Assembly (NCBI RefSeq): GCF_016863295.1
Contig: NZ_BOOP01000023.1
Span: 177,606-241,605 of the forward strand
Origin: Planotetraspora phitsanulokensis
Lineage (GTDB): Bacteria > Actinomycetota > Actinomycetes > Streptosporangiales > Streptosporangiaceae
Reading direction: 5' to 3'
DNA: 64,000 nucleotides
Shown here piece by piece: positions 30,423-38,947 of the stretch. Below the pieces are notes generated by a model that worked only from the letters and a program-made list of their open reading frames with translations, searched no databases and was not told the origin of the DNA. The position numbers and the translations under genes were made by a program. How positions within the stretch are numbered: position 1 is the stretch's first letter; every line of letters begins with the position of its first letter.

Positions 30423-30548
30423 CCGGGTAGCGCGCCCTTCGGACAGGCTCACTTCGTCAGGGTGAAATGCCGTCCGGGCTCGCGGACATGTGGCAGGTGT
30501 CAGCTTCCGTGCGAGACGCCGTGACCCGGCGTACGCCGAAGGAGAGAG

Positions 30549-31103
30549 ATGCCGCCCCCTGATGAGAAACGACGTCGTTTCGAGGCGATGTACGCGGCCA
30601 ACCACGACCCGGTGCTCGGGTATGTGTTGCGCCGCACCGCCGATCCTCACGACGCCGCCGACGTCCTCGCCGAGACCTTCCTGACCGCCTGGCGGCGGCT
30701 GGACGACGTGCCGCCGGACGACCAGACCAGGCCGTGGTTGTACGGCGTGGCCCGGCGTGTGCTCGCCAACCACCGGCGGGGCGAGCGACGACGCCTCGCC
30801 CTCGGCGACCGGCTCCGGGCCGATCTCGCCGACCGGCCCGCCGTGGAGGTGTCCGCGGACCTGCGCCCGATCATGGAGGCCCTGGACGGCCTGCCCGAGC
30901 GCGACCGGGAACTCCTGACGCTGGTCGGCTGGGAGGACCTGGACGCCGGGCAGATCGCCATCGTGCTCGGCTGCTCGCGCAACGCCGTACGGATCCGGTT
31001 GCACCGCGCGCGCCGGCGCTTCACCCGCGAGCTGGAACGTCGCGGCGCCCTGTTCGAAATGCCGGCGCCCCAGGTCGGGGTCGCGAATGGAGATCCCGCA
31101 TGA
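30549..31103 (+). CDS. ECF-type RNA polymerase sigma factor
   Basis: Sigma-70 group 4 protein of 184 residues. Region 2 reads RFEAMYAANHDPVLGYVLRRTADPHDAADVLAETF with the core-binding and -10 recognition helices, followed by TAWRRLDDVP and WLYGVARRVLANHRRGERR. Region 4 reads LPERDRELLTLVGWEDLDAG and IAIVLGCSRNAVRIRLHRAR, an intact helix-turn-helix. ATG 30549 follows GAAGGAGAGAG. Its stop overlaps the next gene (ATGA), which encodes a single-pass membrane protein that probably controls it. Target promoters are unknown. Confidence 0.93.
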   Translation: MPPPDEKRRRFEAMYAANHDPVLGYVLRRTADPHDAADVLAETFLTAWRRLDDVPPDDQTRPWLYGVARRVLANHRRGERRRLALGDRLRADLADRPAVEVSADLRPIMEALDGLPERDRELLTLVGWEDLDAGQIAIVLGCSRNAVRIRLHRARRRFTRELERRGALFEMPAPQVGVANGDPA

Positions 31104-31969
31104 ATCCCGAACTGCTGATCAGAAAGGCCGCCCCCGTGACCGACGAGGAGGCCGCCGCCATGGTGCGCCCGCAGACCAGGGCCGACCTGGCCGATCGGAT
31201 CATGGCCACCACCGCGGAGGACATCACTGCGGAGGACACCTTTGCGGAGGCGCCCCGGAAGGTGTCACCTCGACGCCGTCTGCTGTACGGCGTCGCCGTG
31301 GTGGGCGTGACGGCCGCCGCGGCGGTCGTCGTGACGTCCTCCGCGACCCCCGGCCAGAGGGTCGGCCCCGTGCAGGTCGGACCGCCGAGCGCCCAGGCCG
31401 CGGCCCTGTCGTTCAGCCGCGAGGGCGACTATCTGATCGTGAAGGTGAAGGACCCGGTCGCCGATCCGGCCCGCTACCGGCGGGAGTTCGCGGCGAGGGG
31501 GTTGAACGTTGACCTCACCCTGGCGCCCTCATCCCCGAAGCGCGCCGGCTCGGTGCTCTTCCTTGAGGACGACGGCGACGTGCAGGTGATCACCGCCGAA
31601 GGAGCCTGCGGGCCGGAGACCTGCGGCGTCGGCGTCAAGATTCCGTCGTCGTACACCGGGCACGTCAACGTCGTCTTCGGGCGCACCGCACGGCCTGGTG
31701 AGCAGTACGACACCGCCCCCGGAGACACGCCCGGTGAGGGGGTCGGGCTGAGCGACGTCAAGGGCCGGACCGTGGCGGACGTCCTCGCAGAGGCCGCGAG
31801 ACGGCACATCACCAGGATCGAGTACCGCTACGAGGAGGACGGCTCCGACCAGCCGTACCCGAACGGCGTCCCGGCCGACAAGGTGGACAAGAACTGGTAC
31901 GTCCACGACGCGCTGGCGGGAAGCGAAGGCCAGGTGATCATATTCGTCGGCCCCGAGCCGACGGGCTGA
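31100..31969 (+). CDS. Single-pass membrane protein, probable partner of the ECF sigma factor
   Basis: Protein of 289 residues starting with the ATG inside the sigma-factor stop. A cytosolic N-terminus of about 55 residues (MNPELLIRKAAPVTDEEAAA) is followed by RRRLLYGVAVVGVTAAAAVVVTSS, one membrane segment, and an extracellular domain of about 210 residues. There is no HxxxCxxC zinc anti-sigma motif, so if it is an anti-sigma factor it is not of the ZAS class. This gene pair, an ECF sigma with a following membrane protein of this shape, recurs in actinobacteria, but the ligand of the outer domain is unknown. Confidence 0.8.
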   Translation: MNPELLIRKAAPVTDEEAAAMVRPQTRADLADRIMATTAEDITAEDTFAEAPRKVSPRRRLLYGVAVVGVTAAAAVVVTSSATPGQRVGPVQVGPPSAQAAALSFSREGDYLIVKVKDPVADPARYRREFAARGLNVDLTLAPSSPKRAGSVLFLEDDGDVQVITAEGACGPETCGVGVKIPSSYTGHVNVVFGRTARPGEQYDTAPGDTPGEGVGLSDVKGRTVADVLAEAARRHITRIEYRYEEDGSDQPYPNGVPADKVDKNWYVHDALAGSEGQVIIFVGPEPTG

Positions 31970-32007
31970 CCTGGGCGTTCAGAGGCTCCCGGGGCCCTCG
32001 GGGGCTT

Positions 32008-32505
32008 TCAAGGGCTCTCGGGGGCCTTTGTCACCGGCACGGGCCGGTAGCGGCCGCGAAGCCGTACCAGCGGGGCCTTCGAGACGTCGACGTAGGCGAC
32101 GGCGAGGACCTGGCCGATGAAGAGCGTGTGGTCGCCGGCCGGGACGACCCGCGTGGTCTCGACCTCGAGCGCGGTGACCCCGCCGTCGATGATCAGGGCT
32201 TCGGAGTGCTCCCCGCGATGGTGGGGAGCACCCGCGAGGAGCAACCGGGCGCTGGGCCGTCCGGGGGTCGCGAACCTCGACGCGATCGCCTGCTGGCCGT
32301 CGGCGAGGAGGCTGGCCGCCCACCGGTCGTCGCGCAGCAGCACCTCGGTCAGATAGCTGCTCGAGTCGAGGCTGACCAGGACGAGAGGCGGTTCGAGGGA
32401 CACCGAAAGGAGCGTGGCCACCGTGGTGCCGAGGTCGTCGCGGCCGTCCTTGACCGTGACCACCCCCACCCCCGCGGGCACCTGTCCCATGGCCTCGGTG
32501 AACAC
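32008..32505 (-). CDS. Flavin reductase domain protein
   Basis: FMN-binding split-barrel protein of 165 residues of the flavin reductase family, which supplies reduced flavin to two-component monooxygenases. It begins MFTEAMGQVPAGVGVVTVKD and has TTVATLLSVSLEPPLVLVSLDSS, the flavin-binding strand-loop, and FIGQVLAVAYVDVSKAPLV. No oxygenase partner is adjacent. Its last codons and the 38 bp beyond are made of CTCGGGGGC(C)TTT repeats shared with the convergent gene end. Upstream lies the largest cluster of TGATCATGCAC repeats in the window. Confidence 0.88.
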   Translation of the reverse strand: MFTEAMGQVPAGVGVVTVKDGRDDLGTTVATLLSVSLEPPLVLVSLDSSSYLTEVLLRDDRWAASLLADGQQAIASRFATPGRPSARLLLAGAPHHRGEHSEALIIDGGVTALEVETTRVVPAGDHTLFIGQVLAVAYVDVSKAPLVRLRGRYRPVPVTKAPESP

Positions 32506-32525
32506 GCTCCTCCCCTCCCCACTTG

Positions 32526-32722
32526 CGCGTGATCATGCACAGATTCGGAGGAACACCCTCCCACCTGCGCAACCTCCTGGCGTGATCATGCACATGTTCG
32601 CAGAAGTGTGCCCCGACCTGTACCTTTCCAGTTCGTGATCATGCACAGTTGGACGGTGCATGATCACGGGCCGCGTTTGCGCAGGCAGAGCCGCACATCC
32701 GCGAGCCCGTGCATGATCACGC
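32526..32722. repeat. Cluster of five TGATCATGCAC repeats, three forward then two inverted
   Basis: Cores GTGATCATGCAC have GATC at 32531, 32584 and 32637 (forward, 53-bp steps). GTGCATGATCAC has GATC at 32662 and 32715 (reverse, again 53 bp). Between cores the units keep patterns such as TTCGnAG and CCnACCTG. The array fills the whole gap between the osmoprotectant operon end and the flavin reductase start. Confidence 0.9.
32634..32668. terminator. Perfect 13-bp stem, 9-nt loop hairpin made by two opposed repeats
   Basis: CGTGATCATGCAC (32634-32646), loop AGTTGGACG, then GTGCATGATCACG (32656-32668). No T-run follows on either strand. It lies 66 bp past the osmoprotectant-binding-protein stop and may act as a terminator or 3' end stabiliser. 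Confidence 0.55.
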
Positions 32723-32733
32723 GAAGGGGTGCG

Positions 32734-33648
32734 TCAGAGGAGGCCGTTCTGGGTCAGCCAGTCCTTGGCGACCACGGGCGGGTCGGCCTTGTCCACGGAG
32801 ATCTGCTTCATCAGCGACAGCAGGGTGTCCGTGGTGAGCTTGGCGGAGATCGCGTTGAGCGTCGACGAGACCGTGTCGTTCACTCCGGCCTTGTAGACGA
32901 GGGGCGTCACATTGTCGGAGCCGAACGCGTTCTTCGTGTCCTGCAGCGACACCAGGTCGTTCAGCACGATCTTGGGGTCGGTGGTGAACACGTTGCCCAC
33001 CTGGATCGTGCCGCTCTTGATGGCGTCGGCGGTGGTGTCACCGGTCGGCTTCCACTCCTTGAACTCCATGCCGTAGACGTCCTTGAAGTTCTGCTCCTGC
33101 CGGTCCTTGAACTCCGGCGGGCCGCCCACGACGTAGTTCTTGGACACCTTGGCCAGATCTTCGATCGTGGTGAGCTTGTCCTTGGCCGCCGTCTCCTTGG
33201 TGACCGTCAGCGAGTTGTTGTCCTGCGCCTCGGACGGGTCGAGGACCCCGAGCTCGGCCGGGAGCTTGGCCTGCAGCCCGGCGACGATCTCGTCCTTGGT
33301 CTTCGCGGTGCTCGTCTTGTCGACGAAGGCCAGCAGCGAGCCGATGTACTCGGGCACAACCGTCAGGCCGCCGCTCTTGATCTGGTCGTAGACGACCTCA
33401 CGGGTGCCGATGTTGGGCTTCTCCTCGACGGTGACGCCCTTGGCCTGCAGCGCCTGCGCGTAGATCGAGCCGAGCAGGATGCTCTCGGGGAAGTTGAACG
33501 AGCCGACGACGACCTTGGCCGACGTCCCGCCCGAGCTCGCCGGCGCGTTCGAGGGCGTGGCGGAGGTCAGCGGGTCCGAACCTCCGCACGCGGATAGGGT
33601 CAGCGCCGCGGTCACGGCGACCACGGCGGCGGTGAGAATGCGTTTCAT
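32734..33648 (-). CDS. Osmoprotectant ABC transporter substrate-binding lipoprotein (ProX/OpuC type)
   Basis: Lipoprotein of 304 residues: MKRILTAAVVAVTAALTLSACGG has a short basic head, hydrophobic core and lipobox LSAC with the acylated Cys. The mature part shows VVVGSFNFPESILLGSIYAQAL, IGTREVVYDQIKSGGLTVVPEYIGSLLAF and VLNDLVSLQDTKNAFGSDNVTPLV, as in glycine betaine/choline/carnitine QAT-family binding proteins. ATG 33648 with GAAGGGA upstream is preferred to the GTG 15 bp earlier. It is the last of four genes of the transporter operon, 36 bp after the second permease. Confidence 0.93.
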   Translation of the reverse strand: MKRILTAAVVAVTAALTLSACGGSDPLTSATPSNAPASSGGTSAKVVVGSFNFPESILLGSIYAQALQAKGVTVEEKPNIGTREVVYDQIKSGGLTVVPEYIGSLLAFVDKTSTAKTKDEIVAGLQAKLPAELGVLDPSEAQDNNSLTVTKETAAKDKLTTIEDLAKVSKNYVVGGPPEFKDRQEQNFKDVYGMEFKEWKPTGDTTADAIKSGTIQVGNVFTTDPKIVLNDLVSLQDTKNAFGSDNVTPLVYKAGVNDTVSSTLNAISAKLTTDTLLSLMKQISVDKADPPVVAKDWLTQNGLL

Positions 33649-33684
33649 CAAAATTCCCTTCACAATCGGGAGGTAATAGGGAGA

Positions 33685-34347
33685 TTAGCGGACCTGTCGC
33701 ACTCCCGGGGAGACGACCACCCGGTCGAGCACGGTGAAGGCCAACTGGACGGCCAGCGCAAGGAGCGCGATGAGTACCGCTCCCCCGATCACGTCCGAAT
33801 ATGTCTTGGTGGCGAGTCCGTCGATGATGAACCGCCCGAGCCCGCCCAGACCGACGAACGCGGCGACGCTGGCGGTCGACACCACCTGGATGGCCGACAG
33901 CCGCAGGCCCAGCAGGATCAGCGGCAGCGCACTGGGGGTCAGCACCCTGAACAGGACCTGGCCCCCGCGCAGGCCCATGCCGTACGCCGCGTCGCGCAGG
34001 TCGGCGTCGACCCCCCGCACGCCCTCGTAGGTGTTGACGAGGATCGGCGGGATCGCGAGGACGACCAGGGGGATCAGGACCGGCAGAACGGTGCCCACCC
34101 CGATCAGCAGCACCACCAGCACGAGGAGGCCCAGCGTCGGCAGCGCGCGGGCCGCGTTGGCGGAGACCACGATGAGCAAGGCGCCCCGACCGGTGTGACC
34201 GATCAGCAGGCCCAGGGGAACGGCGATCACCGCCGCGATGAGGAACGCGGCGGCCGAGAACTCGAGGTGCTCGAGGATGCGCGCGGGGATCCCGTCGGGG
34301 CCGGACCAGTTGGCCGCGGCACCGAAGAAGTCGATCAGCCAGTTCAC
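33685..34347 (-). CDS. Osmoprotectant ABC transporter permease
   Basis: Integral membrane protein of 220 residues with about five or six helices and the permease EAA loop near DAAYGMGLRGGQVLFRVLTPSALP. It starts at GTG 34347, overlapping the stop of the first permease by 4 bp. Together with that permease and the CBS-containing ATPase it forms a ProV/ProW/ProZ-like importer with two different permeases, the usual layout for the OpuC/Opu-like systems of Gram-positive bacteria. Confidence 0.92.
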   Translation of the reverse strand: MNWLIDFFGAAANWSGPDGIPARILEHLEFSAAAFLIAAVIAVPLGLLIGHTGRGALLIVVSANAARALPTLGLLVLVVLLIGVGTVLPVLIPLVVLAIPPILVNTYEGVRGVDADLRDAAYGMGLRGGQVLFRVLTPSALPLILLGLRLSAIQVVSTASVAAFVGLGGLGRFIIDGLATKTYSDVIGGAVLIALLALAVQLAFTVLDRVVVSPGVRQVR

Positions 34348-35021
34348 GCCGCACTCCTCCTCGCCCGCGACCACGGGGTGAGTAACCGCTGCGCGAGCAC
34401 GAGCAGGCCGTCCGACAGTACGGCGAACAGCACGATGAGCACGATCCCCACGACGATCGGGGTGGGGAACTGCCGCTGCCACCCGTCGATGAACAGGTTG
34501 CCGAGACCGCCCTGACCGATCAGCGCGCCCACGCTGACCAGGCTGATGCTGGAGACCGTCGCCACGCGCAGACCACCGAGCACCACCGGAACGGCGACGG
34601 GCAACTCGACCTGGAGGAGCCTGCGCAGCGGCCGGAAGCCCATCGCCACCGCCGACTGCCGCACATGCTCGGGCACCGAGCGCAGCCCGTCGACCACGGC
34701 GGGGATCAGGATCGCCAGCGTGAACAAGGTGAGCGGGATGATCACCGTCGACTGCGTGAGCCCTGTGACGGACAGGAATATCGAGAACAACACCAGCGAC
34801 GGCAGGGAGTAGACGACGTTCATCAGCCCGGCCGTGGGCTGGTAGAGCCACCGCCACCGCGCGCATGCCACACCGAGCGGCAGCGCCACGAGCAGCCCGA
34901 ACACCACCGGCAGCAACGCCATCACGACGTGGCTCTCCAACAACGTCCTGATGGCCGACGGGCCGCCGTTGTCCCAGTTCCTGGCGATCCAGTCCCAGCG
35001 GACCAGCGGCTCGTCGTTCAC
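34344..35021 (-). CDS. Osmoprotectant ABC transporter permease
   Basis: Membrane protein of 225 residues. Hydrophobic helices begin at VVMALLPVVFGLLVALPLGVA and continue to the C-terminal IVVGIVLIVLFAVLSDGLLVL. The EAA loop is HVRQSAVAMGFRPLRRLLQVELPVAVP. GTG 35021 overlaps the ATPase stop by 4 bp. It pairs with the following permease, and each likely supplies half of the transmembrane channel. Confidence 0.92.
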   Translation of the reverse strand: MNDEPLVRWDWIARNWDNGGPSAIRTLLESHVVMALLPVVFGLLVALPLGVACARWRWLYQPTAGLMNVVYSLPSLVLFSIFLSVTGLTQSTVIIPLTLFTLAILIPAVVDGLRSVPEHVRQSAVAMGFRPLRRLLQVELPVAVPVVLGGLRVATVSSISLVSVGALIGQGGLGNLFIDGWQRQFPTPIVVGIVLIVLFAVLSDGLLVLAQRLLTPWSRARRSAA

Positions 35022-36094
35022 GACTCCGCCCGCCTCGTATCGGACGCCGGGACCTCTCGGTCGGGCTCGGAGACCCGCTCCCCAGGGCTCGTCCCCTGCC
35101 GGGTGAGTGCCTCGTCCAGCGCGTCTCGCGTCGCGACGCCGATCACACGGCCGTCACCGTCCACGGCGATCGCCGTGCCGTTCGGCGAGAGCAGCGCCGC
35201 GTCCAGCGCCGCGCGCAGCGAGTCCCGCTCGGGGTTGAAGGTTCCGTACGGCAGGAGCCCGCCGTTCGATCGCCATCCGAGGGGGCGGGTGTCCTCGTCC
35301 ACCTCGAGGTCGGTGGGAGCGGAGCCGAGCCGCACCCCCGTGGCCGGCACGAACGACAACCGCCGGATGCCGCGGTCCTTGCCGAGGAACTCACGGACGA
35401 AGTCGTCCGCCGGCTCGCTCAGCAGCGTGGCCGGATCGGCCATCTGGGCCAGGCGGCCGCCGACGCGGAGGACGGCGACCGTGTCCCCGAGCTTGATCGC
35501 CTCATCGATGTCGTGGGTGACGAACACGATCGTCTTGTGCAGCTCCGACTGGAGATGGAGCAACTCGTCCTGGAGGCTCGCCCTGACGATGGGGTCGACG
35601 GCGCTGAACGGCTCGTCCATGAGCAGCACGGGCGGGTCCGCCGCCAGGGCGCGCGCGACGCCGACGCGTTGCTGCTGGCCGCCGGACAGCTGGAAGGGGT
35701 AGCGCCCGGCCAGCTTGGAGTCCAGCCCGACCAGCTCCAGCAGCTCCATCGCCCGCGCGCGGGCCTTCTTCTTGTCCCAGCCCAGCAGGTACGGCACGGT
35801 CGCCACGTTGTCGACGATCTTGCGATGCGGGAAGAGCCCCGCCTGCTGGATGACGTATCCGATGCCCCGGCGCAACGTCGGGGGATCGATCGCGCGGACG
35901 TCCTGGTCGTCGAGCAGGATCCGGCCCGAGGTGGCGTCGATCATGCGGTTGATCATCCGGAGCGAGGTGGTCTTGCCGCATCCGGACGGGCCGACGAAGA
36001 CCGTGATCGCGCCCGTGGGCGCCTTGAGGCTGAGGTCGTCCACCGCCACCGTTCCATCGGGGTAGCGCTTGGTCACGCCTTCAAATGTGATCAC
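35018..36094 (-). CDS. Osmoprotectant ABC transporter ATP-binding protein with C-terminal CBS-like region
   Basis: ATPase of 358 residues, first gene of the operon. It has Walker A GPSGCGKTT, Q-loop VIQQAGLFPH, signature LSGGQQQRVGVARAL, Walker B VLLMDEPFSAVD and the H-loop VFVTHDIDEAI. Residues about 265-340 (LPYGTFNPERDSLRAALDAALLSP, AVDGDGRVIGVATRDALDEAL) resemble a CBS domain, used in ProV/OpuA-type ATPases for ionic-strength sensing. GTG 36094 with GAGG 5 bp upstream is chosen because MITFEGVTKRYPDG is the normal N-terminus. Confidence 0.93.
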   Translation of the reverse strand: MITFEGVTKRYPDGTVAVDDLSLKAPTGAITVFVGPSGCGKTTSLRMINRMIDATSGRILLDDQDVRAIDPPTLRRGIGYVIQQAGLFPHRKIVDNVATVPYLLGWDKKKARARAMELLELVGLDSKLAGRYPFQLSGGQQQRVGVARALAADPPVLLMDEPFSAVDPIVRASLQDELLHLQSELHKTIVFVTHDIDEAIKLGDTVAVLRVGGRLAQMADPATLLSEPADDFVREFLGKDRGIRRLSFVPATGVRLGSAPTDLEVDEDTRPLGWRSNGGLLPYGTFNPERDSLRAALDAALLSPNGTAIAVDGDGRVIGVATRDALDEALTRQGTSPGERVSEPDREVPASDTRRAES

Positions 36095-36426
36095 ACGTAC
36101 CTCGTCCCTCGACAGCAAGCGATCACGACAACAGACCGAGCGACGTCGGTGTTCCCGGGAAACGGTGTTCCCGGGATCGGCCCCCCGTGGGCCCGTCTCG
36201 GCCGCCTCGTGCCGCCCGGTCACATGACGTGTCCGTCAGCCTACGGGGCACTCGTCCGATCTGTCCCCTCCAGTCGATGATTCACCGACATGATCAATAT
36301 GAGAATTCCAACACCGGAATATCTATCAATAGGGCATCTAATAGTGCGCTCACCCACGTTGTCTTGGCATGATTACTCTCAACAATCCCTCCAGCCCCTC
36401 CACTACGAATCAGAGGAGAGCCGGTC
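36095..36426. promoter_or_regulatory. Divergent A/T-rich control region between osmoprotectant operon and sigma-like gene
   Basis: This 332-bp gap separates two oppositely oriented starts. The part from 36275 to 36400 is among the most A/T-rich of the window (for example AATATGAGAATTCCAACACC and ATATCTATCAATAGGGC) and should contain promoters. No known operator was recognised. The right-hand gene has AGAGGAGAGCC as its ribosome site. Confidence 0.5.
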
Positions 36427-37719
36427 GTGTCCTCACCGCTCACCGGTCAGCGCTCGCGGAGCGAACTGATCGCCGAGCTCTACGAGCGTCACGCCGCCGG
36501 GTTGTTCGCGTACTGCCACGACCAGCTCGGCGAGTCGACGTCCGCCGGCGACGCCGTGGTCGCGGTGTTCACCGGCGTCCCGACGGCCGAGCCGCCGGCC
36601 CGTGCCGTCCTGTACTCCCTGGCTCGCCGCGAGATCTACCGCAGGGACGTCAGCTACGCACTCCCCTCCGTCGACTCCGTCGCCGACCCGGCCACCGCGC
36701 TGATCGAGCGCGTCTTCCGTGACATCCGGCCGCACCAGCGCGAGGTGCTGCTGTTGTCGGCGGTCTGCAGACTGAGCACCTCCGAGATCGCCGTCGTCCT
36801 CGACGTCGCCGCCGACACCGCCGAGGAGCTCACGTACGGGGCGCAGCGGCGCTTCGTCCAGACCCTCGAGACCGCGACGGCGGCCGCCCGCTCCGCCCCG
36901 TACGTCGCCGCCGCCGTGGCGGAGATCTACGACGCGATCGGGGTCGCCCCGGTCGCGGACATCCTCGCCCGTCTGCCTTGGCGCCGTCCGGCCGCGGCCG
37001 TCCGCGAGCGCGTGTTGTCCTCGCTGCTCCTCGAAGACCCGGGCGCGGCCACCGGCTCTCTCAAGCTGTCCGCCAAGAAGTTGTGGCCCACGACTCCCAC
37101 CTGGCCCCTGCCTCTGAGCAACCCGGACCAGGCGACGGACACCGTCCTGGTGCAGACCGACCCGGCGAAGGCACCACTGCCGCGGCGCAAGGCCAAGCAC
37201 GAGGCCATGACCGAGCCCATGCCCAAAATGCGGGGATCAATCCTCAACGCGCTCGGCGACGGCCGTCCACGCCGGAGGCGGGCGATCCCGCCTGCGCCGA
37301 CAGCCGCCGTAACCGCCCCGGCTCCGGCCCCCGCTTCGCCTCCGGCTCCGGCTCCGGCTCCCACTCCGGCTCCGTCGGAGGCCGACGCGACCTTCGACGC
37401 CTTCCGTCCCGCAGAGCCGGACCCCGCGCCGTCCGCCGGGATCTCCGCTGCGCCGCCGGTCATGCCTGCGGTCACTGCGGCCAAGCCGGCGCCGGCCGAG
37501 CCCGCCGCCCCGGTTCAGCCGGAGAGCGAACCCGCGGCGGCCGTGGAGCCCAAGGCGCCGGAGCAGGCGGCGAAGCCCGAGGGTCGCCCCAAGAAGCGCA
37601 AGAAGGCCAAGACGCGCGACCGCCACTACGACTGGGTGTGGGAGCTCGTGGGGTTCCTGATCTGCCTGGCCATCGCCTTGATCGTGTTCTTCAGCGTCCC
37701 CACGATCGTCACCCCCTGA
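36427..37719 (+). CDS. Sigma-factor-like protein with Pro/Ala linker and C-terminal membrane anchor
   Basis: Protein of 430 residues from GTG 36427. Residues 1-150 resemble an ECF sigma factor: ELIAELYERHAAGLFAYCHDQLG (region 2-like), then RPHQREVLLLSAVCRLSTSEI and AVVLDVAADTAEELTYGAQRR (region 4-like, with a degenerate helix-turn-helix). Residues about 290-395 are Ala/Pro-rich with PAPAPAS and PAPTPAPS repeats, then a Lys/Arg block (PKKRKKAKTRDRHYD). The last 25 residues, WELVGFLICLAIALIVFFSV, form one membrane helix. It could be a membrane-tethered regulator released by proteolysis, or a sigma-like fold reused as an anchored DNA-binding protein. No anti-sigma gene is adjacent. Confidence 0.75.
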   Translation: MSSPLTGQRSRSELIAELYERHAAGLFAYCHDQLGESTSAGDAVVAVFTGVPTAEPPARAVLYSLARREIYRRDVSYALPSVDSVADPATALIERVFRDIRPHQREVLLLSAVCRLSTSEIAVVLDVAADTAEELTYGAQRRFVQTLETATAAARSAPYVAAAVAEIYDAIGVAPVADILARLPWRRPAAAVRERVLSSLLLEDPGAATGSLKLSAKKLWPTTPTWPLPLSNPDQATDTVLVQTDPAKAPLPRRKAKHEAMTEPMPKMRGSILNALGDGRPRRRRAIPPAPTAAVTAPAPAPASPPAPAPAPTPAPSEADATFDAFRPAEPDPAPSAGISAAPPVMPAVTAAKPAPAEPAAPVQPESEPAAAVEPKAPEQAAKPEGRPKKRKKAKTRDRHYDWVWELVGFLICLAIALIVFFSVPTIVTP

Positions 37720-37735
37720 CCCCCTTGGCCCCCTA

Positions 37736-37755
37736 GGCCGTGATCATGCACGGCC
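37736..37755. terminator. Hairpin between convergent genes, built on a repeat core
   Basis: GGCCGTG, loop ATCATG, CACGGCC form a perfect 7-bp stem around one CGTGATCATGCACG core. It sits in the 51-bp gap between the convergent sigma-like gene and ltp2, a natural place for a two-way terminator, although no T-run follows. Confidence 0.55.
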
Positions 37756-37770
37756 CAACCCGGCGCCGTC

Positions 37771-38943
37771 TCACCCCTGAGAGAGGATGAGGCCGCTCGT
37801 GGGCACTCCCGTACCAGCCGTGACCAGGACGTTCTGCACGCCTGCCACCTGATTGACCGCCGTCCCCCGGATTTGCCGTACGGCTTCCGCGATGCCGTTC
37901 ATGCCGTGAATGTAGGCCTCACCGAGCTGGCCGCCGTGCGGATTGACGGGCAGGTGGCCGTCGATCTCGATTCCGCCGTTCCGGATGAAGTCCTTCGCCT
38001 CACCGCGATCACAGAATCCGAGTTCCTCCAACTGAGTGAGAACAAATGGCGTGAAATGATCATAAATGACGGCCGTCTGGATTTCCGAAGGAGAAAGTCC
38101 GGATTCTTTCCACAATTTACGGCCGACCACTCCCATTTCCGGAAGACCGGTCATGTCGTCTCGGTAATAGCTCGTCATCATCATCTGCCCCGTGCCGGAC
38201 CCCTGGGCGGCCGCCGCGATCACCGCGGGCGAGCGGCGAAGATCTCTGGCACGCTCGGCGGTGGTCACCACCAGAGCCACCGCGCCGTCGCTCTCCTGGC
38301 AGCAGTCCAGCAGATGCAGTGGATCGACGATCCACTTCGACGCCTGGTGGTCCGCCAGAGTGATCGGACGCCCGTGGAACCAGGCCGCCGGGTTCGTCGA
38401 GGCGTGCCGCCGCATGGCCACCGCCACACGTCCGAAGTCCTCGGACGTGACACCGTTTTGGTGCATATAGCGGCGCGCGAACATGGCGACCCAGGCCGCA
38501 GGCGTTATCAGCCCGTACGGCACATGCCAGCTCATTTCGAGCCCCTGAGACGACGGCTCACCACCGAGCCTCGTATTGGGCTGACCGAAACGCCGGCCGG
38601 ACCGTTCGTTGAACGCGCGATAACACACCACGACCTCGGCGGCTCCGGTCGCGACGGCCATTGCTGCGTGCAGAACCGTGCCACAGGCGGCGCCACCGCC
38701 GTAATGCACTCTGGAGAAAAAGGACAAATCGCCAATGCCCACTTCGCGGGCGACGGCGATCTCGTCGTTGGCGTCCTGCGTATAGGTGACCATGCCGTCC
38801 ACATCGGACGGCGAGAGGCCCGCGTCGTCGAGCGCGGCGAACACCGCTTCGGCGGCGAGGTGCAACTCCGAGCGTCCGGACTCCTTGGAGAACTCCGTCG
38901 CACCGATGCCCGCGACAGCCGTACGGCCGGACAGGGAGCTCAT
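37771..38943 (-). CDS. ltp2: Ltp2-type thiolase-fold steroid side-chain aldolase
   Basis: Thiolase-superfamily protein of 390 residues of the lipid-transfer-protein class. In Mycobacterium and Rhodococcus, Ltp2 with the DUF35 part of ChsH2 cleaves the 17-hydroxy-3-oxo-pregnene-carboxyl-CoA thioester to propionyl-CoA and a 17-keto steroid. Seen here are VAGIGATEFSKESGRSEL, DDAGLSPSDVDGMVTYT, the YGGGAACGTVLHAAMAVATG active-site region, YDHFTPFVLTQLEELGFC and the C-terminal GGQLGEAYIHGMNGI. It is the last gene of the igr-like operon, 4 bp after chsH1. Order and neighbours make the assignment firm. Confidence 0.92.
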   Translation of the reverse strand: MSSLSGRTAVAGIGATEFSKESGRSELHLAAEAVFAALDDAGLSPSDVDGMVTYTQDANDEIAVAREVGIGDLSFFSRVHYGGGAACGTVLHAAMAVATGAAEVVVCYRAFNERSGRRFGQPNTRLGGEPSSQGLEMSWHVPYGLITPAAWVAMFARRYMHQNGVTSEDFGRVAVAMRRHASTNPAAWFHGRPITLADHQASKWIVDPLHLLDCCQESDGAVALVVTTAERARDLRRSPAVIAAAAQGSGTGQMMMTSYYRDDMTGLPEMGVVGRKLWKESGLSPSEIQTAVIYDHFTPFVLTQLEELGFCDRGEAKDFIRNGGIEIDGHLPVNPHGGQLGEAYIHGMNGIAEAVRQIRGTAVNQVAGVQNVLVTAGTGVPTSGLILSQG

Positions 38944-38947
38944 CGAC

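Noticed and set aside
32008..32734. Array at 32.5 kb and other evenly spaced repeats as a CRISPR array
   Set aside because: Conserved parts include the would-be spacers, copies invert, only 2-3 units occur per site and no cas genes are present.
36086..36096. TGTGATCACACG palindrome at the ABC ATPase start
   Set aside because: It forms the GTG start and first codons (ATCACA); no repeat-unit flank was found.
37771..38943. Annotation as a degradative acetyl-CoA acetyltransferase
   Set aside because: Order with chsH2/chsH1 and the lipid-transfer-protein type sequence indicate an Ltp2 aldolase rather than a thiolase.
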